A stretch of 64,000 nt of DNA from Gammaproteobacteria bacterium (GTDB lineage Bacteria > Pseudomonadota > Gammaproteobacteria > Steroidobacterales > Steroidobacteraceae), in the NCBI GenBank assembly GCA_003137095.1, contig PLET01000113.1:20269-84268 (forward strand), written 5' to 3'. This document shows positions 29,414 to 38,147 of the stretch, piece after piece. Both the position numbers and the translations under genes were made by a program. The notes beneath the pieces are model-generated. The model was not told the origin of the DNA, searched no databases, and saw nothing but the letters and a program-made list of their open reading frames with translations. The stretch's first letter is position 1. The number at the start of each line of letters is the position of its first letter.

Positions 29414-29953
29414 TTGAATTTCTGCAGCAATTGCGGCTCACCCGTCGTATTGAAAGTTCCCGAGGGGGACCATCTGCCCCGCTTCGTGTGCACGAATTGC
29501 GGCAAGGTGCACTACCAGAATCCGCTGCTGGTGCTGGGATGCGTGCCCGAGTGGGAGGGCCGGATTCTCCTGTGCCGCCGCGCCATCGAGCCGCGGCTCG
29601 GCTATTGGACCGTACCGGCCGGATTCATGGAGAACGGCGAATCCCTGCAGGCGGCCGCCGCGCGCGAATGCTACGAAGAGGCGCGGGCGACGGTCGAGGT
29701 GGGCTCGCTGCTGGCGGTCGTCAGCGTCATCCATGCAAACCAGGTGCACGTCATGTTTCGCGCACGCTTGATCGAGCCGCGATACGCCGCCGGACCCGAG
29801 AGTCAGGAGGTCGGCCTGTATGCCGAGGCCGAGATCCCCTGGGGCGACCTGGCATTCCCCAGCGGGGAGTTCACCCTGCGCAGGTACTTTCAGGACCGCA
29901 CTGCCGGCCGCGAAGACCATCACGTGACCGAATTGAACCGCTCCCTCAAATAG
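29414..29953 (+). CDS. Zinc-ribbon Nudix hydrolase
   Basis: This is a 179-residue protein with an N-terminal zinc ribbon (CSNCGSP at C4/C7 and CTNCGKVHYQNP at C26/C29) followed by a Nudix domain. The Nudix box GFMENGESLQAAAARECYEE (about residues 70-89) keeps the G-x5-E-x7-RE-x2-EE pattern. It should hydrolyse a nucleoside diphosphate linked to another moiety; related zinc-ribbon Nudix proteins act on NADH, FAD, ADP-ribose or CoA, and the substrate is open here. The start is TTG at 29414: all in-frame upstream codons lie inside the tRNA, and GGACGA sits just before it. Confidence 0.85.
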   Translation: MNFCSNCGSPVVLKVPEGDHLPRFVCTNCGKVHYQNPLLVLGCVPEWEGRILLCRRAIEPRLGYWTVPAGFMENGESLQAAAARECYEEARATVEVGSLLAVVSVIHANQVHVMFRARLIEPRYAAGPESQEVGLYAEAEIPWGDLAFPSGEFTLRRYFQDRTAGREDHHVTELNRSLK

Positions 29954-30008
29954 CCTATGGCACAATATCGGCGTCGAAACAGCGCAATAGAATTCAGAAG
30001 GGTAAGAC

Positions 30009-30332
30009 ATGACCTTTGTGGTGACCGAGTCCTGCATCAAATGCAAGTACATGGATTGCGTCGAGGTTTGCCCGGTCGACTGCTTCCATGAGGGACCGAA
30101 TTTCCTGGTGATCGATCCGGACGAGTGCATCGACTGCACCTTGTGCGAACCGGAGTGTCCGGTGGAGGCGATTTTCTCAGAGGAGGAGATTCCGGACGGT
30201 CAGGAAGCGTTCAAACAGCTGAACGCCGAACTCGCCAAGAAATGGCCGGTGATCAGCGAGAAAGGCGAGGCGCCGCCGGACGCCAAGGAATGGGAAGGCA
30301 AACCGGACAAGCTGAACCTGCTCGAGCGCTGA
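30009..30332 (+). CDS. fdxA: Seven-iron ferredoxin FdxA
   Basis: This is a 107-residue ferredoxin of the Azotobacter FdI type. The cysteine pattern [17 protein letters not shown] (C9, C12, C17, C21, C25) and [11 protein letters not shown] (C40, C43, C46, C50) supports one 3Fe-4S and one 4Fe-4S cluster. The C-terminal extension (about residues 57-107) is typical of this class. AAGGGTAAGAC precedes the ATG. It ends immediately against the convergent dsbC; both stops lie in a 16-base perfect palindrome. Its electron partner cannot be named from the sequence. Confidence 0.93.
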   Translation: MTFVVTESCIKCKYMDCVEVCPVDCFHEGPNFLVIDPDECIDCTLCEPECPVEAIFSEEEIPDGQEAFKQLNAELAKKWPVISEKGEAPPDAKEWEGKPDKLNLLER

Positions 30333-30340
30333 TCAGCGCT
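30325..30340. repeat. 16-bp perfect palindrome across the fdxA/dsbC stops
   Basis: AGCGCTGATCAGCGCT is self-complementary over all 16 bases and contains the stop codons of both convergent genes back to back (TGA|TCA). With no spacer, any hairpin in RNA would have a strained loop, so this is not a standard terminator. Confidence 0.7.
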
Positions 30341-31088
30341 TGGCGAGCCGCAGATCGTTTATCTGCTGGACCAGCTCGTGCGGCGGCATGTAGCCCGCGA
30401 TGTAATCCCCGTTTTCGGTGACGATGGCGGGCGTACCGCGCACGCCGATGGTCTGCCCCAGTGCGTATTCACGCGCCACCGGCGTGGCGCCGCAGGTCTT
30501 GGTCATGTCGAGCTGGCCGCCGGCCTTGGCTCGCGTCAGCGCCTCGTTGCGGTTCGCCGAACACCAGACCACCTCCGCCTTGCGCCAGCTCTCGGTTCCC
30601 GGCCCGGTGCGCGGATAGAACATGTAGCGCACGCGCACGCCGAGTTTGTTGAGTTCGGCCATTTCACTGTGCAGCTTGCGGCAATATCCGCAGTCCACGT
30701 CGGTGAACACGGTGATCGTGTACTTCGGATTCGGCGGCGAGAAGATCAGCATCTGCGACTCGGGAACCTCGTTGATCAGTGCGATGCGCGCCCGTGTGCG
30801 CACCTCCTCGGTGAGATTCGCCCGCGAATCCATGTCATAAAGGTTGCCGTCGATGAAGTACTTGCCGTCGGCGGTCAGGTAGCTCACGTCGGCACCCTGG
30901 GCGAATTCGTAGATGCCCGGAATGGGCGATGGACGCAGGTCCTCGAGCTTGGATCCCGCCGGCAGCCGCTTGAGCAGCGCGGCACGGGGGTCCTTGGTGG
31001 CATCGGCCGGAGGATCGGCGGCAAGCGCCGGCGCCAGACCGCCGGCGAAGGCCACGAGCATGAACAAGGCGGCGATTTTTTGCGGCAT
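30333..31088 (-). CDS. dsbC: Periplasmic thiol:disulfide interchange protein DsbC
   Basis: This is a 251-residue exported disulfide isomerase. The signal peptide covers about residues 1-24. The N-terminal dimerisation domain (to about residue 95) is followed by a thioredoxin fold with the active site CGYC (C133-C136), a second cysteine pair (WCSANR, KTCGATP) and the cis-proline loop RGTPAIV. The ATG at 31088 has GGTGGA upstream. It lies downstream of xerD on the same strand, as in E. coli (xerD-dsbC). Confidence 0.94.
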   Translation of the reverse strand: MPQKIAALFMLVAFAGGLAPALAADPPADATKDPRAALLKRLPAGSKLEDLRPSPIPGIYEFAQGADVSYLTADGKYFIDGNLYDMDSRANLTEEVRTRARIALINEVPESQMLIFSPPNPKYTITVFTDVDCGYCRKLHSEMAELNKLGVRVRYMFYPRTGPGTESWRKAEVVWCSANRNEALTRAKAGGQLDMTKTCGATPVAREYALGQTIGVRGTPAIVTENGDYIAGYMPPHELVQQINDLRLAKR

Positions 31089-31183
31089 GAGTTCCACCAG
31101 AAAGATCACTTATTCGACCGGGCGGCGGCCCCCGGGTTCAACCCGAATTCTACCAGACGGGCGCGCGCCGCGGCGCGCTGCGG

Positions 31184-32140
31184 CTAGCCGCGCGGATGAT
31201 GCTGCGAATGCAGCTCTTTGAGGCGCTCACGGGCGACATGGGTGTAGATCTGCGTGGTCGACAGATCGCTGTGGCCGAGCAACATCTGCACCACCCGCAA
31301 GTCCGCGCCGTGATTCAATAAATGGGTGGCGAACGCGTGGCGCAGGGTATGCGGAGACAGTTCCTTCTCCACCCCGGCCTTCTTGGAATATCGCTTGATG
31401 ATGTGCCAAAACGCCTGCCGGGTCATGCGATCGCCGCGGCGCGTCGGGAACAGGTAGTCGGTCTGCCGCTCGAGCAGGATTTCCACGCGCGGACCGCGCA
31501 TGAACTGTTGCAGCCATTGCACAGCCTCGTCGCCCAGCGGAATCAGGCGTTCGCGGTTGCCCTTGCCGAGCACCCGCATGACACCCTGATTCAGGTTGAC
31601 CTGGTTGTGCTTCAGGCTCACCAGTTCGGTGACCCGCAGACCGGTGGCGTACAGCACCTCGAGCATGGTGCGGTCACGGTGACCCAGCGGATCGGAGACC
31701 GTCGGCGCTTCGAGCAGGGAATCGACCTCGGCCTCGGTGAGCGATTTCGGCAGCGAGCGGCCGATCTTCGGCATGGCGATCTGCGCCGTCGGGTCCAGCG
31801 CAATCAAGCCTTCGCGCACCATGAATCTGTAAAATCGGCGGAAGCTCGACAGCTGCCGGGCGGTGGATCGCGGCCGCGAGCCGCCTTCGACCCGCGCGGC
31901 GATGAAGCCGAGCAATTCGATGCGAGTGGCCTTGAGCAGCGCGCTGTCGCGTTCGTCCAGCCAGCGGCCGAGCGCCGTCAAATCGGCGCGATACGCCGCC
32001 AGCGTGTTGGCGGACAGTCCGCGCTCGGTCCACACGGCGTCGAGAAAGCGCTGCAACGCCGGATCGGCCGCCTCGCGAGTGGGCGGTACCGTTGTGCCCG
32101 ATGACCGTGTATAAACCGTCCGTTTCAGAGCCGTCGCCAT
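31184..32140 (-). CDS. xerD: Site-specific tyrosine recombinase XerD
   Basis: This is a 318-residue recombinase that with XerC resolves chromosome dimers at dif under FtsK control. The N-terminal SAM-like DNA-binding domain ends near residue 125. The catalytic residues are visible: Arg in YATGLRVTELVSL, Lys in VLGKGNRERLIPL, HTLRHAFATHLL, GHSDLSTTQIYTHV with the nucleophilic Tyr. The xerD-dsbC neighbourhood and the lack of any mobile-element context argue against a phage integrase. The N-terminus is about 20 residues longer than E. coli XerD; a later start is possible. Confidence 0.93.
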   Translation of the reverse strand: MATALKRTVYTRSSGTTVPPTREAADPALQRFLDAVWTERGLSANTLAAYRADLTALGRWLDERDSALLKATRIELLGFIAARVEGGSRPRSTARQLSSFRRFYRFMVREGLIALDPTAQIAMPKIGRSLPKSLTEAEVDSLLEAPTVSDPLGHRDRTMLEVLYATGLRVTELVSLKHNQVNLNQGVMRVLGKGNRERLIPLGDEAVQWLQQFMRGPRVEILLERQTDYLFPTRRGDRMTRQAFWHIIKRYSKKAGVEKELSPHTLRHAFATHLLNHGADLRVVQMLLGHSDLSTTQIYTHVARERLKELHSQHHPRG

Positions 32141-32260
32141 ATTGTCCTGCGTGCACCGCGGCGCACGAATTTCCGATCGGTATGCAATCGGGTGTCAGTA
32201 TGCGAGGGGTATGGGCAGGTCGGCGTGACCCGAATCACAGTAACACCAAGTATTAACATA

Positions 32261-32265
32261 AGGAG
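32261..32265 (+). promoter_or_regulatory. Strong Shine-Dalgarno pointing at an ATC codon
   Basis: AGGAG lies six bases before ATC at 32272, the first codon of an in-frame extension of the acyltransferase gene (ITEVKAGTGWDLPGAAYGIYS). No ATG, GTG or TTG occurs in that frame between the upstream TAA at 32254 and TTG at 32335. Confidence 0.5.
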
Positions 32266-32334
32266 AACCAGATCACAGAAGTCAAAGCCGGCACGGGCTG
32301 GGATCTGCCGGGCGCCGCGTACGGAATCTATTCT

Positions 32335-32988
32335 TTGCTACTCTTCACCGCGCTAGGTACGGCCGTGCTAATCATCAATTTATTCGTGCCCAATCTGCGC
32401 AACCGGCGGTTCGTGGCTGGCGCCTTCTCCCGCGCCTTCCTGCGGTGCGCCGGCGTGCCGTTTGCGGTGCAGGGCGCCGAACGTCTGCCGCCCACCCCCT
32501 GCGTGGTGGTGGCAAATCATGCAAGCTACGTCGATGGCTTGGTCGCGGCGGCCGCCCTGCCGCCGAATTTCGCTTTCGTGATCAAGAAGGAGATGATCAA
32601 GGTGCCGCTCGCGGGGGTTTTGCTGCGCCGCCTGGGCTCCGAGTTCGTCGAACGCTTCGACCGGCGGAAAAGCGCCGTCGATGCCCGGCGCGTGGTGAAA
32701 CTGGCGGTCGCCGGCCAGTCGCTGGTGTTCTTCCCCGAGGGCACCTTCGATCATCGGCGCCAGGTGGGAAAATTCATGCGGGGCGCCTTTGCCACTGCGG
32801 CGCGCGCGGACATGCCGGTGGTGGCGATGGCAATCCACGGCACCCGCGATGCGCTGCCTTCCGGCAGCCTGTGGCTGCGCCGCAGGCCCATCCGGGTGGA
32901 GATTTTGCAGGTGCTGACGGCAGCCGAGGCGCGGCTGCACAGCCGCGAATTGATTGCCCGGGCGGTGGGGGAGCCGCTGGCGTCGTGA
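32335..32988 (+). CDS. Lysophospholipid acyltransferase (PlsC family)
   Basis: This is an integral-membrane acyltransferase of at least 217 residues, probably making phosphatidic acid from lysophosphatidic acid. It has an N-terminal membrane helix and the family blocks NHASYVDG (H-x4-D), FFPEGTFDHRRQVGKFMRGAF (EGT motif) and VVAMAIHGT. The first standard start is TTG at 32335, but it has only a weak ribosome-binding site. A perfect AGGAG at 32261 instead points at ATC (32272), which would add 21 residues and complete the membrane helix. The stop overlaps the thiolase start (GTGA). Confidence 0.85.
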   Translation: MLLFTALGTAVLIINLFVPNLRNRRFVAGAFSRAFLRCAGVPFAVQGAERLPPTPCVVVANHASYVDGLVAAAALPPNFAFVIKKEMIKVPLAGVLLRRLGSEFVERFDRRKSAVDARRVVKLAVAGQSLVFFPEGTFDHRRQVGKFMRGAFATAARADMPVVAMAIHGTRDALPSGSLWLRRRPIRVEILQVLTAAEARLHSRELIARAVGEPLAS

Positions 32989-34172
32989 ACCATTCAACCG
33001 ATCCGGCCGTGATTCTCGCCGCCCGCCGCACCCCGCTCGGCGCATTCCAGGGCGCTTTTGCGGGGCTCACGGCGCCGCAGCTCGGCGCCTGCGCCATCCG
33101 GGCGGCGCTGGCCGATTCAGGATTGGCGCCCGGCGACGTCGACGAGGTCATTATGGGCATGGTGCTGTCCGCCGGAATCGGCCAGGCACCCGCACGCCAG
33201 GCGGCCCTGGCCGGCGGCATTCCGGCGGCCACACCGGCGACCACCGTGAACAAAATGTGCGGTTCGGGCATGCGCGCCGTCATGCTGGCCGCGGACCAGA
33301 TCGTCGCGGGCTCCGCCCGCACCGCCGTGGCCGGCGGCCTGGAGTCGATGACCAATGCGCCGTATCTGCTGCCGAAGGCCCGCGCCGGCTATCGGATGGG
33401 ACACCAGGAGGTGCTCGATCACATGTTCTTCGACGGCCTGCAGAGCCCCTGGGACGGACAGCTCATGGGTTGTTTCGCCGAGGCGACCGCCGACAAGTAC
33501 GGGTTCTCGCGCGTCGCCCAGGACGATTTCGCGTGCGAGTCCGTGCGCCGTGCGCAGGCGGCCATGGAACGCGGCGACTTCGCCGCAGAAATCACGGCTG
33601 TGAGCGGCGGCAGAGCCGCATCGAAGACGCTCGTCGAGCGGGACGAGACACCCTTCAAGCTCGACATGGCCCGGATCCGTTCGCTCAAGCCCGCCTTCCG
33701 GCAGGACGGCACCGTCACCGCGGCCAGTTCCTCGGGCATCGCCGATGGCGCGGCGGCCCTGGTGCTGGCGCGGGCATCGGTTGCGGTGGGCCTCGGGCTG
33801 GCCCCCATCGCCCGGATAGCGGGCCATGCAAGCTACGCACGCGAGCCCGAGTGGTTTACCCTGGCGCCCGTGGGGGCCATGCGCAAGTTGCTCGATCAGC
33901 TGCAGTGGTCGACAAACGAGGTCGATTTATTTGAAATCAATGAAGCTTTCGCGGTGGTGACAATGGCGGCCATGCGCGATCTTGAGCTCGATCCGGACAA
34001 GGTGAACGTCAACGGCGGCGCCTGCGCGCTGGGGCATCCCATCGGCGCCACGGGCGCCCGTATCCTGACCACCCTCATCCACGCCCTGCGAACGCGCGGC
34101 GGGAAACGCGGCATTGCCAGCCTCTGCATCGGCGGCGGCGAGGCCACGGCCGTGGCGGTCGAGTTGGCATAG
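32985..34172 (+). CDS. Acetyl-CoA C-acyltransferase (thiolase)
   Basis: This is a 395-residue thiolase-superfamily enzyme that cleaves or forms 3-ketoacyl-CoA. The active-site cysteine is in NKMCGSGMRAV (about residue 88). The C-terminal signatures NGGACALGHPIGATGARI and SLCIGGGEATA carry the catalytic His and the loop, the second Cys being in CIGGG. The sequence looks more like biosynthetic acetyl-CoA acetyltransferase (AtoB/PhaA) than FadA, but the chain length cannot be settled. It starts with GTG overlapping the acyltransferase stop and is probably co-transcribed with it. Confidence 0.9.
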   Translation: MNHSTDPAVILAARRTPLGAFQGAFAGLTAPQLGACAIRAALADSGLAPGDVDEVIMGMVLSAGIGQAPARQAALAGGIPAATPATTVNKMCGSGMRAVMLAADQIVAGSARTAVAGGLESMTNAPYLLPKARAGYRMGHQEVLDHMFFDGLQSPWDGQLMGCFAEATADKYGFSRVAQDDFACESVRRAQAAMERGDFAAEITAVSGGRAASKTLVERDETPFKLDMARIRSLKPAFRQDGTVTAASSSGIADGAAALVLARASVAVGLGLAPIARIAGHASYAREPEWFTLAPVGAMRKLLDQLQWSTNEVDLFEINEAFAVVTMAAMRDLELDPDKVNVNGGACALGHPIGATGARILTTLIHALRTRGGKRGIASLCIGGGEATAVAVELA

Positions 34173-34309
34173 ATGGGCGTCCCTGCCCGAGCCATGCCCA
34201 CATCCCTCGGCCATCCTTGGTTGACGGCGTCCTTGGCCTATTAACATGGTGTCCCCACCGGGTATAGCGACGCGGCGGGGGAAATTCCCTCACCAATGAA
34301 GGCAGGTTC

Positions 34310-35920
34310 ATGAGCGAAATCCAGCGAGATGTCATGTCCTACGAGGTTGCGATCGTGGGCGGCGGTCCGGCCGGTCTCGCGTGCGCGATTCGCCTCAAGC
34401 AATTGGCGCCGAACACGACCGTCTGCGTCCTCGAGAAGGGCGCCAGCCTGGGCGCACATTCGCTGTCCGGCGCCGTGCTCGAGCCCGGCCCCCTCGATGC
34501 CCTGCTGCCCGATTGGCGCGGGCATGCGCCGGCGATCTGCGTGCCGGCGACCCGCGATGAATTTTCCTTTCTAACGCGCTCACGACGCATCAAGCTGCCC
34601 ACGCCCCCGCAAATGGCGAACCATGGCAATCTGATCACCTCACTCGGCCAGCTGACTCCGCTGCTCGGGGCGCAGGCCGAGCGTCTCGGCGTCGATGTGT
34701 TCGCGGGCTTCGCAGCCGCGGAAGCGTTGTTCGATGATCGGGGTGCGGTCCGCGGCGTACGCATCGGCGACATGGGCGTGGAGAAGAACGGCGCCGCGGG
34801 ACCGAATTTTGCGCCCGGCCCGGAGATTCACTCCAAACTCACCGTGCTCGCCGAGGGCTGCCGGGGAAGCATCAGCAAGCAGTTGATCCGGCGCTTCCAG
34901 CTGGACGCCGGCAAGTCCCCGCAGACCTACGGCCTGGGGATCAAGGAGCTGTGGCAGCTGCCCCCGCAGCGGGTCGAACCCGGCCTCATTCAGCACACCC
35001 TCGGCTGGCCGCTCGATGCCCAGACCTACGGCGGCAGCTTCCTGTACCACCTCAATGACGATCGCGTGTACGTGGGATTCGTCGTCGGCCTCGATTACCC
35101 GGACCCGCGCTTCAAACCGTTCGAGGCCTTTCAGCAGTACAAGAATCACCCCAGCGTCCGCAATCTTCTGCAAGGCGGCGAGATCCTCGCCGGCGGAGCA
35201 CGCACCGTGATCGAGGGCGGCTACCAATCCATGCCGACGTTGGAGATGCCCGGGGCGCTGCTGGCCGGCGACGCGGGGGGCACCCTGAACACCCCCAAGA
35301 TCAAGGGCATCCACCAGGCGATCCGCTCGGGCGTCACGGCAGCCGAGCACTATGTGGAAACCGGCAGCGCAGCGGGTTTCGACGCGCGCTGGCGCGGATC
35401 GGTCGGCGGCCGCGAACTGCACAAGGTGCGCAACATCCGGCCCGGATTCAGGCGCGGCCTGTGGCTGGGGCTGGCCAATGCCGTGCTCGAGACGGCGACC
35501 GCCGGGACGCTGCCCTGGACGCTCGCCAATCATGCCGACCACTCCGCGCTGCGGCGCCTCGACGAGTACCAGTCGCCCGAACGCGGCTGGGGCGAGCGCG
35601 AACTGCCGCCGCGCGATCGCCTGGCCTTCGTATTCTTCGCCGCAACCACCCATGATGAGAACCAACCGGTGCATCTGCACGTGGCGGATGCCAACCTGTG
35701 CGCATCGCGCTGCACGGTCGAGTTCGGCAATCCCTGCACGAATTTCTGCCCGGCCAACGTGTATGAGATGGTCGATGACCCGGGCGGCGGCAGAAGGCTG
35801 CAGATCAATTCATCCAATTGCGTGCATTGCAAGGCGTGTGACATCAAGGAACCGTACGACGGGCAGATCACCTGGGTGCCGCCTGAAGGCGGATCGGGCC
35901 CCAATTATCAAAGCCTGTAG
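34310..35920 (+). CDS. Electron transfer flavoprotein-ubiquinone oxidoreductase
   Basis: This is a 536-residue peripheral membrane flavoprotein that passes electrons from ETF, fed by acyl-CoA and amino-acid dehydrogenases, to ubiquinone. The N-terminal FAD site is VAIVGGGPAGLACAIRL and a second FAD motif is MPGALLAGDAGGTLN. The 4Fe-4S ligands lie near the C-terminus (CTVEFGNPCTNFCPANVYE and NSSNCVHCKACDIKEP). The length matches ETF-QO. The ATG at 34310 follows GAAGG-like sequence. Its place after a thiolase fits fatty-acid oxidation. zapE follows immediately. Confidence 0.94.
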   Translation: MSEIQRDVMSYEVAIVGGGPAGLACAIRLKQLAPNTTVCVLEKGASLGAHSLSGAVLEPGPLDALLPDWRGHAPAICVPATRDEFSFLTRSRRIKLPTPPQMANHGNLITSLGQLTPLLGAQAERLGVDVFAGFAAAEALFDDRGAVRGVRIGDMGVEKNGAAGPNFAPGPEIHSKLTVLAEGCRGSISKQLIRRFQLDAGKSPQTYGLGIKELWQLPPQRVEPGLIQHTLGWPLDAQTYGGSFLYHLNDDRVYVGFVVGLDYPDPRFKPFEAFQQYKNHPSVRNLLQGGEILAGGARTVIEGGYQSMPTLEMPGALLAGDAGGTLNTPKIKGIHQAIRSGVTAAEHYVETGSAAGFDARWRGSVGGRELHKVRNIRPGFRRGLWLGLANAVLETATAGTLPWTLANHADHSALRRLDEYQSPERGWGERELPPRDRLAFVFFAATTHDENQPVHLHVADANLCASRCTVEFGNPCTNFCPANVYEMVDDPGGGRRLQINSSNCVHCKACDIKEPYDGQITWVPPEGGSGPNYQSL

Positions 35921-37030
35921 GTGAGCGAATCCCGGTCGGTTGCCGCGCGCCTCGCGCGCGATGTCGCCGCGCATCGGCTCGAATTCGACGCCGGCCAGCA
36001 CAGCGCCGCCGTGCGGCTGGATGATCTGGCACTCGCCTTGAACCGCTCCCGGCGCGGCGGCAGGTGGCGGCGCATGCGGCTCAAGTGGCTGCCGCGTAGC
36101 GCCGTCATCGCACCGCTGCGCGGTGTTTATCTGTGGGGCGAGGTCGGCCGGGGCAAAACCCACCTGATGGATCTGTTCTACGAGTCCCTCGATTTCGAGG
36201 AGCGCGAGCGCAGCCATTTCTATCGCTTCATGCGCGCCGTGCATGCCGGGCTCGCCGGCGTGCAGCGGCGCAGCGAGCCGCTCGAGAACGTCGCACAAAA
36301 CCTCGCACGGCGCGCGCGGGTGATCTGCCTCGATGAGTTCTTCGTGTCGGACATCGCCGACGCGATGATCCTCGCCGGCTTGTTCGAAGGGTTGTTCCGC
36401 CGCGGAGTGACGCTCGTCGCCACCTCGAATTCACCGCCGCGCGAGCTGTACAAGGACGGTTTGCAGCGGCAGCGCTTTCTGCCCGCCATCGAGCTGTTGG
36501 AGAGCCGGTTGGACGTGGTGCGCCTCGACGGCGGACCCGACTACCGATTGCGGCAGCTGGAGCGTGCACGCACCTACTTGGATTCGACCGCACCGGACAC
36601 GGTCGCGGAGCTGCGCCGGCTGTTCGGCGCGCTCGCGGGCGGATCGGCGACGCCAGCCGTGCAAATCAACATCGAAGGCCGGCCGATCCGCACGCTCGGC
36701 GCCGGCGCCGGCCTGGCCTGGTTCGAATTTCGCGAGCTCTGCGAGGGTCCGCGCAGCCAGAACGACTACATCGAGATCGCGCACCTCTACCAGACGATAT
36801 TCGTGTCGGATGTTCCGGTGTTTCGGCGCGAGCACGAGGATGCGGCGAGGCGCTTTGTGATGCTGATCGACGAGCTGTATGATCGCGGCGTCAACCTGGT
36901 GGTGTCCGCGGCAGCCGAGCCCGCCCAACTGTATCGCGGCGAGCGCCTGCGCTTCGAGTTCCAGCGCACCGCCAGCCGGCTCATGGAAATGCAGTCGCAT
37001 CTGTACCTTGCCCGCGGGCACCGTCCCTGA
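35921..37030 (+). CDS. zapE: Cell division ATPase ZapE (AFG1-like)
   Basis: This is a 369-residue AFG1-family P-loop ATPase; in E. coli ZapE binds FtsZ at the division septum. The Walker A motif is GEVGRGKTHLMD (about residues 70-81), Walker B is RVICLDEFFVSDI, and the family stretches HFYRFM and LVATSNSPPRELYKDGLQRQ are present. The start is GTG directly after the ETF-QO stop codon, so the two are probably co-transcribed. It is 33 bases before pdhA. Confidence 0.92.
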   Translation: MSESRSVAARLARDVAAHRLEFDAGQHSAAVRLDDLALALNRSRRGGRWRRMRLKWLPRSAVIAPLRGVYLWGEVGRGKTHLMDLFYESLDFEERERSHFYRFMRAVHAGLAGVQRRSEPLENVAQNLARRARVICLDEFFVSDIADAMILAGLFEGLFRRGVTLVATSNSPPRELYKDGLQRQRFLPAIELLESRLDVVRLDGGPDYRLRQLERARTYLDSTAPDTVAELRRLFGALAGGSATPAVQINIEGRPIRTLGAGAGLAWFEFRELCEGPRSQNDYIEIAHLYQTIFVSDVPVFRREHEDAARRFVMLIDELYDRGVNLVVSAAAEPAQLYRGERLRFEFQRTASRLMEMQSHLYLARGHRP

Positions 37031-37063
37031 GCGCGCGCAGCAAACCCCTGGCATAATCCGCCG

Positions 37064-38146
37064 ATGCAAACGGTCGCCGAATTCAAGATTCAATACCGGC
37101 AGATCCTGAAGCCCGACGGCGAAGCGGCGGAACCACTGCCTGAATTTGCGCGCGATCGCGCGGAGGTCTTGCGCATGTACCGGCTCATGACGCTGGTGCG
37201 CGCCTTCGACGCCAAGGCCGTGAACCTGCAGCGCACCGGCCAGCTCGGCACCTTTGCCTCCTGCCTGGGCCACGAAGCCACCCACGTCGGCGTGGGCGCG
37301 GCGATGCATCCCGGCGATGTGCTCGCCCCGGTGTACCGCGAATACGGCACGCAGCTGTGGCGCGGCGTGACCATGACCGAAATTTTGATGTATTGGGGCG
37401 GCGATGAACGCGGCAACGATTTCGCCGTGCCGCGGCACGACTTCGCATGGTGCGTGCCGATCGCGACCCAGACCCTGCATGCGGCTGGAGCGGCCATGGC
37501 ATTCAAGGTGCGCAACGAGCCGCGCTGCGCGCTCGCCTACATCGGCGATGGCGGCACCTCCGAGGGCGCCTTCTATGAAGCGCTCAATCTGGCCGGTGCG
37601 CGCGCCCTGCCGGTGGTGTTCCTGGTGGTCAACAACGGCTGGGCGATCTCGGTGCCGGTGTCGGCGCAAACCGCCGCGTCCACCCTGGCGCAAAAATCCG
37701 TGGCCGCGGGAATACCCGGCGTACAGATCGACGGCAATGACGTGTTTGCGGTCAGACAGGTGGTGGGCGAAGCCGTGGAGGCCGCGCGCCGCGGCGCCGG
37801 CCCGTGTCTCATCGAGGCCCTCACCTACCGCCTGAGCGATCACACCACGGCGGACGACGCCACCCGTTATCGCGCGGATGCCGAGGTGAAGCTGGCGTGG
37901 TCGGTGGAGCCGCTGCTGCGCCTGCGCGCTTATGTCGAGAAGGCGGGCTGGTGGAGCGCCGCGGCCGAGCAGGAGCTGCTGCGCGATTGCGCGCGGCGGG
38001 TCGATGCCGCGGTGTCGGAGTATCTCGGGACCGCGAAACAGCCCACCGACGCGATGTTCGACCGCCTGTTCGCCTCTATTCCGAAGCACCTGCAGGAGCA
38101 GCGCCTCGTCGCCCGCAAGTACGCCTCGAAGCCCGGCGGCCATTGA
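37064..38146 (+). CDS. pdhA: Pyruvate dehydrogenase (acetyl-transferring) E1 alpha subunit
   Basis: This is a 360-residue thiamine-diphosphate enzyme subunit that, with the beta subunit, decarboxylates pyruvate or a related 2-oxo acid. The ThDP motif GDGGTSEGAFYEALNLAG...VVNNGW and the substrate region PVYREYGTQLWRG are present. RLSDHTTADDATRYR is the phosphorylation-loop equivalent. The sequence near LQRTGQLGTFASCLGHEA fits pyruvate dehydrogenases more than branched-chain ones, but specificity is not proven. E1beta and E2 follow; E3 is not in the window. Confidence 0.9.
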   Translation: MQTVAEFKIQYRQILKPDGEAAEPLPEFARDRAEVLRMYRLMTLVRAFDAKAVNLQRTGQLGTFASCLGHEATHVGVGAAMHPGDVLAPVYREYGTQLWRGVTMTEILMYWGGDERGNDFAVPRHDFAWCVPIATQTLHAAGAAMAFKVRNEPRCALAYIGDGGTSEGAFYEALNLAGARALPVVFLVVNNGWAISVPVSAQTAASTLAQKSVAAGIPGVQIDGNDVFAVRQVVGEAVEAARRGAGPCLIEALTYRLSDHTTADDATRYRADAEVKLAWSVEPLLRLRAYVEKAGWWSAAAEQELLRDCARRVDAAVSEYLGTAKQPTDAMFDRLFASIPKHLQEQRLVARKYASKPGGH

Positions 38147-38147
38147 A

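Noticed and set aside
31184..32140. The tyrosine recombinase as a sign of an integrated element
   Set aside because: It is XerD: it sits in the conserved xerD-dsbC order, and no attachment-site duplication or element genes surround it.
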